From: Mactromeris polynyma
Lineage: Eukaryota > Mollusca > Bivalvia > Venerida > Mactridae
NCBI GenBank assembly: GCA_032209605.1
Contig: JASFXZ010000140.1
Coordinates: forward strand, 1-64,000
Direction of reading: 5' to 3'
DNA length: 64,000 nucleotides
In this document: piece after piece, positions 31,566 to 41,557 of the stretch
Layout: every line of letters begins with the position of its first letter
How positions within the stretch are numbered: position 1 is the first letter of the stretch
Program-made: the position numbers and the translations under genes
Notes under the pieces: model-generated
The model's database searches: none
Seen by the model: the letters and a program-made list of their open reading frames with translations, nothing else
What the model was told of the DNA's origin: nothing

Positions 31566-32342
31566 ATGAAACGAATTGAGACACCAACTTTTGCTTCTCC
31601 GAAATCACTGGGAATTGTTGTAGAGAAACCGAAATTCCCACAATTTGTCCATTTGGCAAACAGATTGAAATCCTTCAATGACTGGCCTGAGTATCTTCCC
31701 GTTCGAAAAAGCGATTTGTCTGAATGCGGGTTATATTACACCGGAATGGGTGATAAAGTTGTATGTTTTTTCTGCGGGATTGGACTTCGTAATTGGGAGT
31801 CGGGAGATATTCCCGTGATAGAACATGTCAAGTGGAGTCCTGATTGTCCGTTTTTGTTATTGGCTAAGGGTCAATGTTTTCTTGACAATATTAGTAATCA
31901 GACGGCTTTAGCGCAACAATCTAACCCACAGCCGGTTGCTTTTGACCTGGCCAGTCCCGCGGTTCGGAGTTGTGTTGAAATGGGATACTCATCCGCACTG
32001 GTACAATCTGCGCTCGAAATTCTACAGAATCGTACCCAATCTGCAGACATTTGTGGTAGGGATATTTGTGAGGTGATATTTGAAATAGAAAATATGACTA
32101 TTTCCAACGAAACACCTAGTGCTGTACAAGAGATTAGTGTTACGCAGGATGATGAATGTAACATTCATTCACCCACATTACCCGATGATTTTGAGTGTAA
32201 AATATGTTTGAGCGAGTCTCTTGAAATACTGTTCTTACCCTGTGGACATCTAGTTTGCTGCCACGAGTGTAGTCTCGCTGTAGACAACTGCCCGATTTGT
32301 CGGAAAAACATTTTGGGGCGCGTCAGAACATTTACCACATAA
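31566..32342 (+). CDS. Viral-type IAP: BIR, UBA and RING domains, intronless
   Basis: A 258-aa inhibitor-of-apoptosis protein. BIR at about residues 30-97, with zinc ligands C67, C70, H87 and C94. A UBA-like helix set at about 131-155 (VRSCVEMGYSSALVQSALEIL). A C-terminal RING with C211, C214, C226, H228, C231, C235, C242 and C245. Such proteins bind caspases or pro-death adaptors through BIR and ubiquitinate them through RING, acting in the cytosol. BIR proteins of this type are known in oyster herpesvirus. Its BIR resembles that of the spliced host-like gene at 14-15.6 kb, but it has no intron. A truncated copy of its 5' end lies at 22290-22460. It is preceded by the large CRE array, which suggests strong inducible transcription. 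Confidence 0.9.
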   Translation: MKRIETPTFASPKSLGIVVEKPKFPQFVHLANRLKSFNDWPEYLPVRKSDLSECGLYYTGMGDKVVCFFCGIGLRNWESGDIPVIEHVKWSPDCPFLLLAKGQCFLDNISNQTALAQQSNPQPVAFDLASPAVRSCVEMGYSSALVQSALEILQNRTQSADICGRDICEVIFEIENMTISNETPSAVQEISVTQDDECNIHSPTLPDDFECKICLSESLEILFLPCGHLVCCHECSLAVDNCPICRKNILGRVRTFTT

Positions 32343-32497
32343 CTTTGTCTATTACATGTATTTATCATTGCTTTGTCATTTTATGTATATATCAAATAAA
32401 TGTGTGTCTCAGTCAATATGCAGTTGAACATTATTTTGAACAGCAGATATATGATGTACTCTCAGAGTCTGATTCATATTAAACCTAGACACAAACC

Positions 32498-32977
32498 ATG
32501 TCAGTCAAGAATAAACGAATTACGTTGGAGTTACAAAGTAATCAAAGCAAGCCTTGTAGCGATAAGTCGATTGAATATGTTGAAAATGTTGAAAATGTGG
32601 AGTGGACAAATCAAAATAACGGGGTTACATCGCCCGTCTACCAAATGAGTTCATGTTTTGACTTCATTTACGCTAAATCGTTATTTGATAAATATATGAG
32701 TAATATCACCAAAGAACAGTACGATCTATGTTTCGATACCGAGTTGAGACAGGTTGACCAACAATACATGTTGTCATCATGGGAGTACATGGTGAGAAAG
32801 ATGAATGTTTCTTCAGACGAAATTGACAAATACAAACGTGTGATCTCCAACAAATATTTTCTAAACACGATGAAAACTGACAAATGGTATGAGAAAATTA
32901 AGAAATTGATTCAAACGTTCATAACATTGGAACACCGTACATTCTCCACTTCAACACCAGTATTGTCATGTCAGTGA
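32498..32977 (+). CDS. Possible death-fold protein
   Basis: A 159-aa protein. Residues about 75-145 have the spacing of a death domain: SSWEYMVRKMNVSSDEIDKY where cellular domains have W..la..lgls..eId.i, followed by WYEKIKKLIQTFITLE in place of the last helices. The N-terminal 50 residues are polar. The match is weaker than in the gene at 46848-47249, and I would not call it without structure prediction. It stands 155 bases downstream of the IAP gene in the same direction, in keeping with a role in cell-death signalling. Confidence 0.5.
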   Translation: MSVKNKRITLELQSNQSKPCSDKSIEYVENVENVEWTNQNNGVTSPVYQMSSCFDFIYAKSLFDKYMSNITKEQYDLCFDTELRQVDQQYMLSSWEYMVRKMNVSSDEIDKYKRVISNKYFLNTMKTDKWYEKIKKLIQTFITLEHRTFSTSTPVLSCQ

Positions 32978-33274
32978 AAATGTTGATTTCTCAAAAAAAG
33001 ATCTAATCTAGATCCACGGATTTTGCCGCTTGTTACTTGCCATTTTATCACACTATATCAATACTGTGTATTTTGACATCATTGGACAATGAGTCAACTT
33101 ATAAATACAAAATATAGTGTAGTACATTATTTACAGTGTGATTACGCGAATACGACCAATTGTGACCAGTTGTTTTAAACATTCGCCTTGGACCTAAATT
33201 TATATTTTGTTTTATACAATAAAATTATTAAACATCAAAGTATACTTCCATTGTATTGCTAGTACTGAACAATC

Positions 33275-34108
33275 ATGGTTGTCCAAGACAGAATGCCAGA
33301 ATTCAAACATATTGTGAACCAAATGAATTGTAATGCTAACTTACAACCACAGAAGCAACCACCGAAACAACGACAAAATAATGAGTTCAAGACAAAATTG
33401 TCTGAAGTCGTACAGCTGTTTCATCAGGCTGAGTTAGATTTGAAGCAGTTAGAAACTATTAACAATAGGAATAAAACTGTTCATCCATTCAATGATGGGG
33501 AATTCACAAAAATATTAATCCTGCGAACTCAGTCAACACTGAATACCATTGCTCAAACATTGAAGAAATTGAACAATGTACACCCAAACAGTGAAACTTT
33601 GCAACAGGAGTTACATCACAAACGAATGTTCTTGAACATGAGTGAAAGGTCAACAAACTTATTAAAACGACTGAACAAAATAATTGACGAAAGTCGGGAA
33701 AGACGAGAAAAGTGTTCACGCCGACTGTTTGGTAGACAAGTAGAATCGGGATGTGATGACGAGTATTTCAATCGCCAACAATTGATTGAACATAGTGATA
33801 AACAACAATTGATTAAAGATAATGATCACTCATATGTCTATGATAGAGCAAGTCAAATGAGACAAGTGGAGAAACAAATAACTGAGCTGGGTACTGCGTT
33901 TAATACCCTAACATCGGTTATCGCAAATCAAGTGGACAGTATTGTCAGAATAGACGAAAACGTGATAGACACATTCCAAAATGTTGAACAGGCCCATGTT
34001 GAATTGACTAAGCGGTATCATGATGTTGTCTATCAGAATGTGACACTGACATTGAAAGTCATGATAATTGTAGTCGCAATAGGTATGATTGTAATTATAC
34101 TATCATAG
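33275..34108 (+). CDS. Syntaxin-like SNARE protein (Qa type)
   Basis: A 277-aa tail-anchored protein. The C-terminal third is a SNARE motif: QMRQVEKQITELGTAFNTLT, then a NQVDSI block at the central Gln layer, then RIDENVIDTFQNVEQAHVEL, followed by the membrane helix LKVMIIVVAIGMIVIIL. The N-terminal part (about residues 35-150) is helical and could be an Habc-type bundle. SNAREs of this class drive fusion of transport vesicles or endosomes. A virus could use one to redirect membrane traffic, envelopment or autophagy. Intronless, unlike most animal syntaxin genes, which suggests capture from mRNA. The gene has no overlap with its neighbours. Confidence 0.85.
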   Translation: MVVQDRMPEFKHIVNQMNCNANLQPQKQPPKQRQNNEFKTKLSEVVQLFHQAELDLKQLETINNRNKTVHPFNDGEFTKILILRTQSTLNTIAQTLKKLNNVHPNSETLQQELHHKRMFLNMSERSTNLLKRLNKIIDESRERREKCSRRLFGRQVESGCDDEYFNRQQLIEHSDKQQLIKDNDHSYVYDRASQMRQVEKQITELGTAFNTLTSVIANQVDSIVRIDENVIDTFQNVEQAHVELTKRYHDVVYQNVTLTLKVMIIVVAIGMIVIILS

Positions 34109-34954
34109 ATATATTTTTTGTATCTGTTCACAATAGAAATATAACTCTGAAAATGTCTCTTTGTTGTATCATAATCAAACCAAAATGTTTTATGTTCAGG
34201 TGAACATCCAAAGTTCCATTTCATATCTTGTGCGTTGAAGCTCTACTGTACCCAAAATAAGTGATGTAAAATATTTCACTTGCAGTTGTAACCATACATA
34301 ATTCAATATGTACAAAATGTTGAAAAACTAATTAAATCAAGGTGAAATTCCTTGCCTGAAACTAATCATTGATTTCAATTTCCAAATTATATCCATTGAG
34401 GGTCTAGTAGAAACAAATGTTTGTAAATACATTGAAACATGACATATTCTGTTAGATGAGAAAATATTGAGGAATTGTCAAATCAGTTTCAAACAATTGT
34501 ATTCACAAAAATATGTACATCCGAATCAAACAAAACTTTACGCTAAAATTGCAGCTGTTTGACTAACACAAAGCCAGTACAGTCTATATGAAATTGTCCA
34601 GTGTTATCATCATTGAATTGTTAAAAATTCACTGATGAATACTGAATGATGTCTTTGTGGTATTTGTGGTTTGCTTGGGTGGTGTAGCGTCGATATTGAC
34701 ATACAATGTACGACTGACATGTATATGCACAAAACAATCGTAGAATATCGCCTGACGCGACTTTTGACCGTATATGTACAAATATCAGCCTTTGTTGAAA
34801 ATGTACATATATTTCATTTCGCCAAACATATATGCACGCGCATGGACAATGCTATAAAAGACACTGGCATTATGATGTTAAGTTTATATGTAGTTAGACA
34901 GTACATGATACTAGTTAGCAGAATCAGCATTGTAAAAGATCGTCAGAATTCACC
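34109..34954. other. Long gap without a supportable gene
   Basis: About 850 bases of AT-rich DNA between the SNARE gene and the small spliced zinc protein. A chance open frame at 34671-34976 runs through the promoter and first exon of the next gene in another frame and shows no motif. Confidence 0.4.
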
Positions 34955-35334
34955 ATGGAAAGTCAAAGTCATATGAAGGTAAGTTTTTTTAAAATTAATT
35001 TTGTTGTTATATACGAAATCCATCACTAGCTCAGTTATTTTGGAAAACAATGATTGTCGGTTATAAAGTTTGATTTTTAAGTGTATTGACTACTACATTC
35101 TCTACATTTGTGTTTCAGTTTGGACAATGTCAAGCATGTGGACAAAATGCTGTACTTGAATGTGAAGGGTGTTATGTCATTTTACGTTACGAGGGGGAAG
35201 AGCACAGATGTCCTGTCGGACGTAAAACGATTGTACGGCCGGTGTTATGTGACGTGTGTGAAAACTCAATTATTGAACATTGTAAAAGGACAGTTTTACC
35301 AAATTACGTCAAAGAAATTTTGAATAAATTATGA
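34955..35334 (+). CDS. Small zinc-ribbon-like protein, two exons
   Basis: Exon 1 (34955-34978) codes for MESQSHMK and is followed by GTAAGTTTTT. Exon 2 (35119-35334) follows TGTTTCAG in the same phase. The joined frame gives 79 aa. The ATG is in a strong context (CACCATGG). Seen: CQACG, CEGC, RCPVG and CDVC, eight or so Cys in pairs, fitting two zinc sites. I do not recognise the family. It is one of only two spliced genes that I find in block B. Confidence 0.65.
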
Positions 35335-35504
35335 AATAGTTATCATCTTGTTGTTTTAATTCTGTGTCAGTTTGGTTTGAAATGTAAACAAAAATAAATG
35401 TGAGTAAACTCACTACAAGCACCAGGTTCAAAATGACAAAAAGCACCGCAAGAAACAGAGAAATTTGCAAATCTGAGATATCAGTGTTCAAAAACAAATC
35501 TAGT

Positions 35505-35875
35505 CAAACGTACGACATTTATTCGCTAATCACAGAAACATCACACTAAATGATTAAAACATTAACTGGAAAACGTACGACATTTATTCGCTAATCACAG
35601 AAACAACACACTAAATGATTTAAACGTTAACTGGAAAACGTACGATATTTATTCGCTAATCACACAAACATCACACTAAATGATTAAAATGTTAACTGGA
35701 AAACGTACGACATTTATTCGCTAATCACAGAAACAACACACTAAGTGATTAAAACGTTAACTGGAAAACGTACGACATTTATTCGCTAATCACAGAAACA
35801 TCACACTAAATGATTAAAACATTAACTGGAAAACGTACGACATTTATTCACTAATCACGGAGGTGTCATTAGACA
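35505..35875. repeat. 65-base tandem repeat, about 5.6 units
   Basis: Unit starts ACGTACGACATTTATTCGCT and ends ATTAACTGGAAA. Differences between units are single bases. No gene. Confidence 0.9.
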
Positions 35876-36084
35876 AATGTGTGTCATTTGTTTGTTTTTA
35901 CTTGTGACAGACACGCAAGACATGAAGTAAACTTTCACATACAAGTTACATAACCAGATATTTGAGCATAAAATTTGTTGCAATAATCATATGAAAATAT
36001 CAAACTATCTACAGGTCCGTGTTTACAAAGGATCAGTTTTCAGGATCAGTCACAGATAATTTATTTTGCTCATTTACAAAGGAA

Positions 36085-36117
<33 letters not shown>
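36085..36117. repeat. GT microsatellite in 1065-base duplicated unit, copy 1
   Basis: A (GT)n run in the 3' flank of the RING gene; a shorter run occurs at the same place in the second copy (37147-37168). Confidence 0.9.
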
Positions 36118-36120
<3 letters not shown>

Positions 36121-36324
36121 CCAAGATTTGTTAGCAATGAGTATCTCTTGAAGCTTTGTTATAAAATCGTAGATCTAGCTCTCGGTTGTTTTCCGACTCG
36201 CCAAAAAAACGTATGTTTTTTTTAAAACAGATCGGAATGAAAACATTCGTGTACACAAACAGTGTATAATTACGATATACAAAAACACAAATATGCATTT
36301 CAATAACACGTTTTATTTACATTC

Positions 36325-37011
36325 TCAAATTGACAAAACAAGAGCTGAAACGTTTTCAATGTGTGTACGACACATCGCACATTTCTCGTCCATTCTATAC
36401 ACGCAGTCCCAACAAAACGCATGACCGCAAGGACTTGTCACACAGTTTTTATTGTTATTGTAACATATCGTACACTCTGTCAATTCCTTCTTTATACTTT
36501 CTTTTATTTTGTCGAGGTCTGGCTGTGACTCCTGAACTTGTCTATTTCGCTTGTCGTTGCATTTCTTGGTGATTATTTTGTGATAGTCTACCACACTGTC
36601 TATCAATTTGACGCACGTGTTAAGGTCCGAGTTCAAACTTTCATCCCCGTATTTCTGTAAGTTTTTCGCCTGAAGTTCGTACTGTGTTTTCAACAGTAAA
36701 GTATTCATCAACAAAAACGGTTGATCTAGACTTGCACCATCGTTTGAAGTGGTTGCAGATACTCCTTGCGTTTGCGTTGTTTCGCTTTTTCTTACATACG
36801 GTTTGCTCCGTTTTGCCTTTCTTGCCTCACGTAAGGCACGAACGGCAGTTAGTCGTTCACGATTATTGTCTGCCGCACGTAAGGCAGTTAGTCGTTCATG
36901 AATATAATTGTCACTGTCGGTGGTAGAAACTCTATCTGGTGTCCGTGGTGGTGGAATATCTGGCAATTCATCGTTCGGTATAATAAGAGGTCTAAGTACT
37001 GTTGCTGACAT
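36325..37011 (-). CDS. RING finger protein, duplicate 1
   Basis: A 228-aa protein with a proline-rich start, a basic stretch (REARKAKRSKPYVRK), a helical middle and a C-terminal RING: CTICYNN, CVTSPCGHAFCWDC, then CAMC. It is a probable ubiquitin E3 ligase of the kind repeated in malacoherpesviruses. It differs from duplicate 2 by 17 extra residues in the first 60 positions, including an internal LTA(V/L)RA repeat, and by isolated substitutions later. A TATAAAAAG box lies about 50 bases upstream of the ATG. Confidence 0.82.
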   Translation of the reverse strand: MSATVLRPLIIPNDELPDIPPPRTPDRVSTTDSDNYIHERLTALRAADNNRERLTAVRALREARKAKRSKPYVRKSETTQTQGVSATTSNDGASLDQPFLLMNTLLLKTQYELQAKNLQKYGDESLNSDLNTCVKLIDSVVDYHKIITKKCNDKRNRQVQESQPDLDKIKESIKKELTECTICYNNNKNCVTSPCGHAFCWDCVYRMDEKCAMCRTHIENVSALVLSI

Positions 37012-37057
37012 GTTGAACGTCTAAATCACGAATGATGAGCGTTGATTATTTTCACCC

Positions 37058-37066
37058 CTTTTTATA
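37058..37066 (-). promoter_or_regulatory. TATA box of RING duplicate 1
   Basis: TATAAAAAG, 47 bases before the start codon. The second duplicate has the same box. Confidence 0.7.
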
Positions 37067-37389
37067 GTAAATTTTGGTTCACAGTATTGAGGATCAGTTT
37101 TCAGGATCAGTCACAGATAATTTATTTTGCTCATTTACAAAGGAAATGTGTGTGTGTGTGTGTGTGTAGATCCAAGATTTGTTAGCAATGAGTATCTCTT
37201 GAAGCTTTGTTATAGAAAAACTGACGAAAATCGTAGATCTAGCTCTCGGCTGTTTTCCGACTCGCCAGAAAAACTTATGTTTTTTTTAAAAACAGATCGG
37301 AATGAAAACATTCGTGTACACAAACAGTGTATAATTACGATATACAAAAACACAAATATGCATTTCAATAACACGTTTTATTTTCATTC

Positions 37390-38025
37390 TCAAATTGACA
37401 AAACAAGAGCTGAAACGTTTTCAATGTGTGTACGACACATCGCACATTTCTTGTCCATTTTATACACGCAGTCCCAACAAAACGCATGACCGCAAGGACT
37501 TGTCACACAGTTTTTATTGTTATTGTAACATATCGTACACTCTGTCAATTCCTTCTTTATACTTTCTTTTATTTTGTCGAGGTCTGGCTGTGACTCCTGA
37601 ACTTGTCTATTTCGCTTGTCGTTGCATTTCTTGGTGATTATTTTGTGATAGTCTACCACACTGTCTATCAATTTGACGCACGTGTTAAGGTCCGAGTTCA
37701 AACTTTCATCCCCGTATTTCTGTAAGTTTTTCGCCTGAAGTTCGTACTGTGTTTTCAACAGTAAAGTATTCATCAACAAAAACGGTTGATCTAGACTTGC
37801 ACCATCGTTTGAAGTGGTTGCAGATACTTCTTGCGTTTGCGTTGTTTCGCTTTTTCTTACATACGGTTTGGTCCGTTTTGCCCTTCTTGCCTCACGTAAG
37901 GCAGCAAGTCGTTCACGATTATTGTCTGCCGCATTTAAGGCAATTAGTCGTTCATAAAAGTGTTTGTCAATATCTGGCAATTCATCGTTCGATATATTAA
38001 GAGGTCTAAGTACTGTTGCTGACAT
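37390..38025 (-). CDS. RING finger protein, duplicate 2
   Basis: A 211-aa protein, nearly identical to duplicate 1 from the basic stretch to the end. The RING has the same ligands (CTIC, CVTSPCGHAFCWDC, CAMC). The N-terminal region lacks the PPPRTPDRVSTTDSD stretch of duplicate 1. Both frames are intact, which speaks for use of both copies or for very recent duplication. Confidence 0.82.
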   Translation of the reverse strand: MSATVLRPLNISNDELPDIDKHFYERLIALNAADNNRERLAALREARRAKRTKPYVRKSETTQTQEVSATTSNDGASLDQPFLLMNTLLLKTQYELQAKNLQKYGDESLNSDLNTCVKLIDSVVDYHKIITKKCNDKRNRQVQESQPDLDKIKESIKKELTECTICYNNNKNCVTSPCGHAFCWDCVYKMDKKCAMCRTHIENVSALVLSI

Positions 38026-38071
38026 GTTGAACGTCTAAATCACGAATGATGAGCGTTGCTTATTTTCACCC

Positions 38072-38080
38072 CTTTTTATA
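38072..38080 (-). promoter_or_regulatory. TATA box of RING duplicate 2
   Basis: TATAAAAAG, 47 bases before the start codon, in the same context as in duplicate 1. Confidence 0.7.
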
Positions 38081-38134
38081 GTAAATTTTGGTTCACAGTA
38101 TTGAGGAGCAGTTTTTGAGATTTTGTCTCAATAT

Positions 38135-38455
38135 GAATATCTGTAGGTTATTTTTGGTCTAACTATCTGATTTTTTGAAAACATGTATTTGGTTGATTTT
38201 CATTTCTGTAGGATATTTTTGGTTCAACTATCTGATTTTTTGAAAACATGTATTTGGTTGATTTTCATTTCTGTAGGATATTTTTGGTCTAACTATCTGA
38301 TTTTGTGAAAACATGTATTTGGTTGATTTTCATTTCTGTAGGATATTTTTGGTCTAACTATCTGATTTTGTGAAAACATGTATTTGGTTGATTTTCATTT
38401 CTGTAGGATATTTTTGATCTAACTATCTGATTTTGTGAAAATATGTATTTGAGAT
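38135..38455. repeat. 65-base tandem repeat, about five units
   Basis: Unit starts CTGTAGGATATTTTTGGTCT. Unrelated in sequence to the 65-base repeat at 35.5 kb although the period is the same. Confidence 0.9.
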
Positions 38456-38499
38456 TACATGCTTCTTTAATTTTCCATCAATTTAACGATAGAAAATAT

Positions 38500-38760
38500 T
38501 TTGTGAAAAAAAAGTATTAAGCTTTTTTTTCAAGATATTTACTGTTTGAACGGGTTTGGTTTTTTGTATTAGAGATAAGCGCAAATTTTTATGTAGTTTT
38601 TCTGTCGGTTTTGCAACTGAAAGTTTTGTGAAAAAAAGTATTAAGCTTTTTTTCAAGATATTTACTGTTTGAACGGGTTTGGTTTTTTGTATTAGAGATA
38701 AGCGCAAATTTTTATGTAGTTTTTCTGTCGGTTTTGCAACTGAAAGTTTCGTGATAAATT
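38500..38760. repeat. About 124-base tandem repeat, two units
   Basis: Unit contains TTTACTGTTTGAACGGGTTT and ATGTAGTTTTTCTGTCGG. An open frame on the minus strand follows the repeat and is an artefact. Confidence 0.85.
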
Positions 38761-38924
38761 ATTTTTGAATTGTTTGGTGTTTTCTACTATAGAAAATGTT
38801 TTGTGGAAAAAAAGTATTTAAGTAATTGTTCGCATTTTGGCAGGATTTTTGAGTTATGTGGTTGTACACGCCCGAATTGTTTTTTTGAATCTGGTAACGA
38901 TTGTAACAAATTATGTCATTGTAA

Positions 38925-40490
38925 ATTAAGAGAGGGTTGAGAATGTTTATTGTGCTAGATTTACACGCATTGATATCTAGTTTAGTAATAGGAAATATTT
39001 TTGAAATCGGTCATAATTCTCCACACTGAATGAAAATAATGCAATCTAACAATTATTCATTTTAGAGAGATTTATTTGCTTTTAATATTTTCGTTGTAGG
39101 TTTGCAGTCGTGTTAGAAACATATGGTCTTGTCATTGTTTGTCAAGAGAGAGGGTTGAGAATGTTTATTGTGCTAGATTTACACGCATTGATATCTAGTT
39201 AAGTATAAGGAAATATTTTTGAAATCGGTCATAATTCTCCACACTGAATGAAAATAATGCAATCTAACAATTATTCATTTTAGAGAGATTTATTTGCTTT
39301 TAATATTTTCGTTGTAGGTTTGCAGTCGTGTTAGAAACATATGGTCTTGTCATTGTTAGAAACATATGGTCTTGTCATTGTTTGTCAAGAGAGAGGGTTG
39401 AGAATGTTTATTGTGCTAGATTTACACGCATTGATATCTAGTTAAGTATAAGGAAATATTTTTGAAATCGGTCATAATTCTCCACACTGAATGAAAATAA
39501 TGCAAACTAACAGTTATTCATTCGACAGTGATTTATTTGTTTTTTAATCATTTTGTTGTAGTTTTACAGTCGTGTTAGAAACATCTGGTCTTGTAATTGT
39601 TAGTTACATCTGGTCTTGTCATTGTTAGAAACATATGGTCTTGTCATTGTTTGTCAAGAGAGAGGGTTGAGAATGTTTATTGTGCTAGATTTACACGCAT
39701 TGATATCTAGTTAAGTATAAGGAAATATTTTTGAAATCGGTCATAATTCTCCACACTGAATGAAAATAATGCAAACTAACAGTTATTCATTCGACAGTGA
39801 TTTATTTGTTTTTTAATCATTTTGTTGTAGTTTTACAGTCGTGTTAGAAACATCTGGTCTTGTAATTGTTAGTTACATCTGGTCTTGTCATTGTTAGAAA
39901 CATATGGTCTTGTCATTGTTTGTCAAGAGAGAGGGTTGAGAATAGTTTTTGTGCTAGATTTACACGCATTGATATCTAGTTAAGTATAAGGAAATATTTT
40001 TGAAATCGGTCATAATTCTCCACACTGAATGAAAATAATGCAAACTAACAGTTATTCATTCGACAGTGATTTATTTGTTTTTTAATCATTTTGTTGTAGT
40101 TTTACAGTCGTGTTAGAAACATCTGGTCTTGTAATTGTTAGTTACATCTGGTCTTGTCATTGTTAGAAACATCTGGTCTTGTCATTGTTAGAAACATCTG
40201 GTCTTGTAATTGTTAGAAACATCTGGTCTTGTCATTGTTAGAAACATATGGTCTTGTCATTGTTTGTCAAGAGAGAGGGTTGAGAATGTTTTTTGTGCTA
40301 GATTTACACGCATTGATATCTAGTTAAGTAATAGGAAATATTTTTGAAATCGGTCATAATTCTCCACACCGAATGAAAATAATGCAAACTAACAGTTTTT
40401 CATTCGAGAGTGATTTATTTGGGTTTTTTTAAATATTTTAGTTTTGCAGCGTCTATTCTTGTCATTGTTTGTTTAGAGATAGGATTGAAC
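38925..40490. repeat. Six-unit array of 220-344 base repeats upstream of the CARD-RING gene
   Basis: GAGAGGGTTGAGAATGTTTA recurs at about 38931, 39151, 39391, 39659, 39929 and 40273. Unit length changes because a 25-base sub-repeat (TCTTGTCATTGTTAGAAACA) is present in different numbers. The stretch right before the CARD-RING start (TTGTCATTGTTTGTTTAGAG, then GGATTGAACATAAT) is a diverged piece of the same unit, so the array seems to have grown from the promoter of that gene. Confidence 0.88.
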
Positions 40491-40500
40491 ATAATACATT

Positions 40501-41058
40501 ATGGATGTCAAACATAGAGCCGCGATAAGAAAAAGTTGGACCACTATTATCAACACATTGCTGTCTGAACAAACATCGTGTGTTGTAGATTTTCTTACGG
40601 AAAATGACATTTTGACAATGAACATGAGAGAAGAGATTTTATGTGAAAAACTTACCTCCGCTAAAACCAGAAAGTTATTATCTATCATACAGAGGCGAGG
40701 TCCTCGTGCTTTCGAAATGTTGGTTGAATCTCTTTTGCAAAACAATCTAAATCACCTGGCAGAAACACTTCTCTCGAATGTCAGTGAAAGAACGGACATA
40801 CCACAGAACAGCGCTGTGGCCATTGTCATACCACAGAACACTACACGACATGTCAACGATGACAGCAGCGCTGTGGCACAAACATCCGTTACAAACAGTT
40901 CATATGAATGTAATATCTGCATGAATGAAAGCATTTCTGTCGCTTTGAATCCATGTGGACACACATTATGTTCGACTTGCGGAGACATATTTCTACGACA
41001 AAGGTCGTGTTGTTTCTGTAAACAGCCTGTTACGAATTTGATTCGAATCTTTATTTGA
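40501..41058 (+). CDS. CARD-RING protein, probable E3 ligase acting on death complexes
   Basis: A 185-aa protein. Residues 1-90 fit a CARD: LTENDILTMNMREEILCEKL, then TRKLLSIIQRRGPRAFEMLV and a last helix NNLNHLAETLL. The RRGPRAF...L pattern is typical of caspase-2/9-type CARDs. A linker with a small repeat (IPQN...AVA) leads to a C-terminal RING with C137, C140, C152, H154, C157, C160, C171 and C173. The order CARD then RING is that of the tail of cellular cIAPs without their BIR domains. I infer that it binds CARD proteins such as initiator caspases or adaptors and ubiquitinates them. It is intact and has the long repeat array as its upstream region. Confidence 0.82.
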   Translation: MDVKHRAAIRKSWTTIINTLLSEQTSCVVDFLTENDILTMNMREEILCEKLTSAKTRKLLSIIQRRGPRAFEMLVESLLQNNLNHLAETLLSNVSERTDIPQNSAVAIVIPQNTTRHVNDDSSAVAQTSVTNSSYECNICMNESISVALNPCGHTLCSTCGDIFLRQRSCCFCKQPVTNLIRIFI

Positions 41059-41289
41059 CAAGTGAGATTGCTACAATAGCATTTGTCACCATCGTTTTGT
41101 ATGTTTTGAGACAGACTTGTAACTTTGATATGTGAATTCATGGTTGTGAATGCAAACAAACTAACGAATCAAAAATAAACAAAATACATTTCTAAACCTA
41201 ACAATGTTTTTTTATTTTTATGAAAAAATGACAATCAAAAAGAGTAGTTCTCTCGAAACTATATGGTTGGCCCTGAAAAGAGCCGTTGG

Positions 41290-41326
41290 TTTCTGACCGA
41301 GTTTATTTACCAAACTCGGTCAGAAA
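41290..41326. terminator. Perfect 15-bp hairpin at the 3' end of the small proline-rich frame
   Basis: TTTCTGACCGAGTTT, a 7-base loop, and its exact complement AAACTCGGTCAGAAA. The minus-strand frame at 41303 ends inside the stem. It could fold in RNA as a 3' processing or stability element. Confidence 0.6.
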
Positions 41327-41557
41327 GAGATATCTCCACACACCAAACTCTGGCGTCTCGTCTTCATACAAGTCCAGATTTGGATAAAACACCAAATCTG
41401 GGTATATCCCTCCTTCGTGCAACTTCACTCCCGAAGGATTGGTTGACATGATCTCTTCTTTTGGCAGTGAATCCCATCTTGGCGGTACCGGTGGCGGTGT
41501 TTCTTCTCTTCTGCAGATCTTTCTCAAGAAGCTTCAGACTATCTTGTTCAAACCCAT
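41303..41557 (-). pseudogene. Small proline-rich frame with SH3-type motif, interrupted by TGA
   Basis: From the ATG at 41557 the frame meets a TGA after seven codons (41534-41536) and then stays open for over 70 codons. The open part has no ATG until ATGTCAACC far inside. It contains PPPVPPRW, a good class II SH3-binding motif, and an acidic YEDETPEFG stretch. Either the TGA broke a real gene, or translation uses another start or splicing. I do not recognise the protein. Confidence 0.4.

Larger units (their letters stand above)
36030..38105. repeat. Tandem duplication of a 1065-base unit carrying a RING gene
   Basis: The 36030-37080 and 37090-38105 segments match over 3' flank, coding region, TATA box and the start of the following unit (GGATCAGTTTTCAGGATCAG). 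Most differences are at the 5' end of the coding region and in the GT run, so the duplication is recent. Confidence 0.9.

Noticed and set aside
34671..34976. 101-aa plus-strand frame
   Set aside because: It runs over the promoter and first exon of the small spliced zinc gene in another frame and has no motif.
35505..35875. Regular 65-base repeats resembling a CRISPR array
   Set aside because: The units are contiguous without unique spacers, there are no cas genes, and the DNA is animal.
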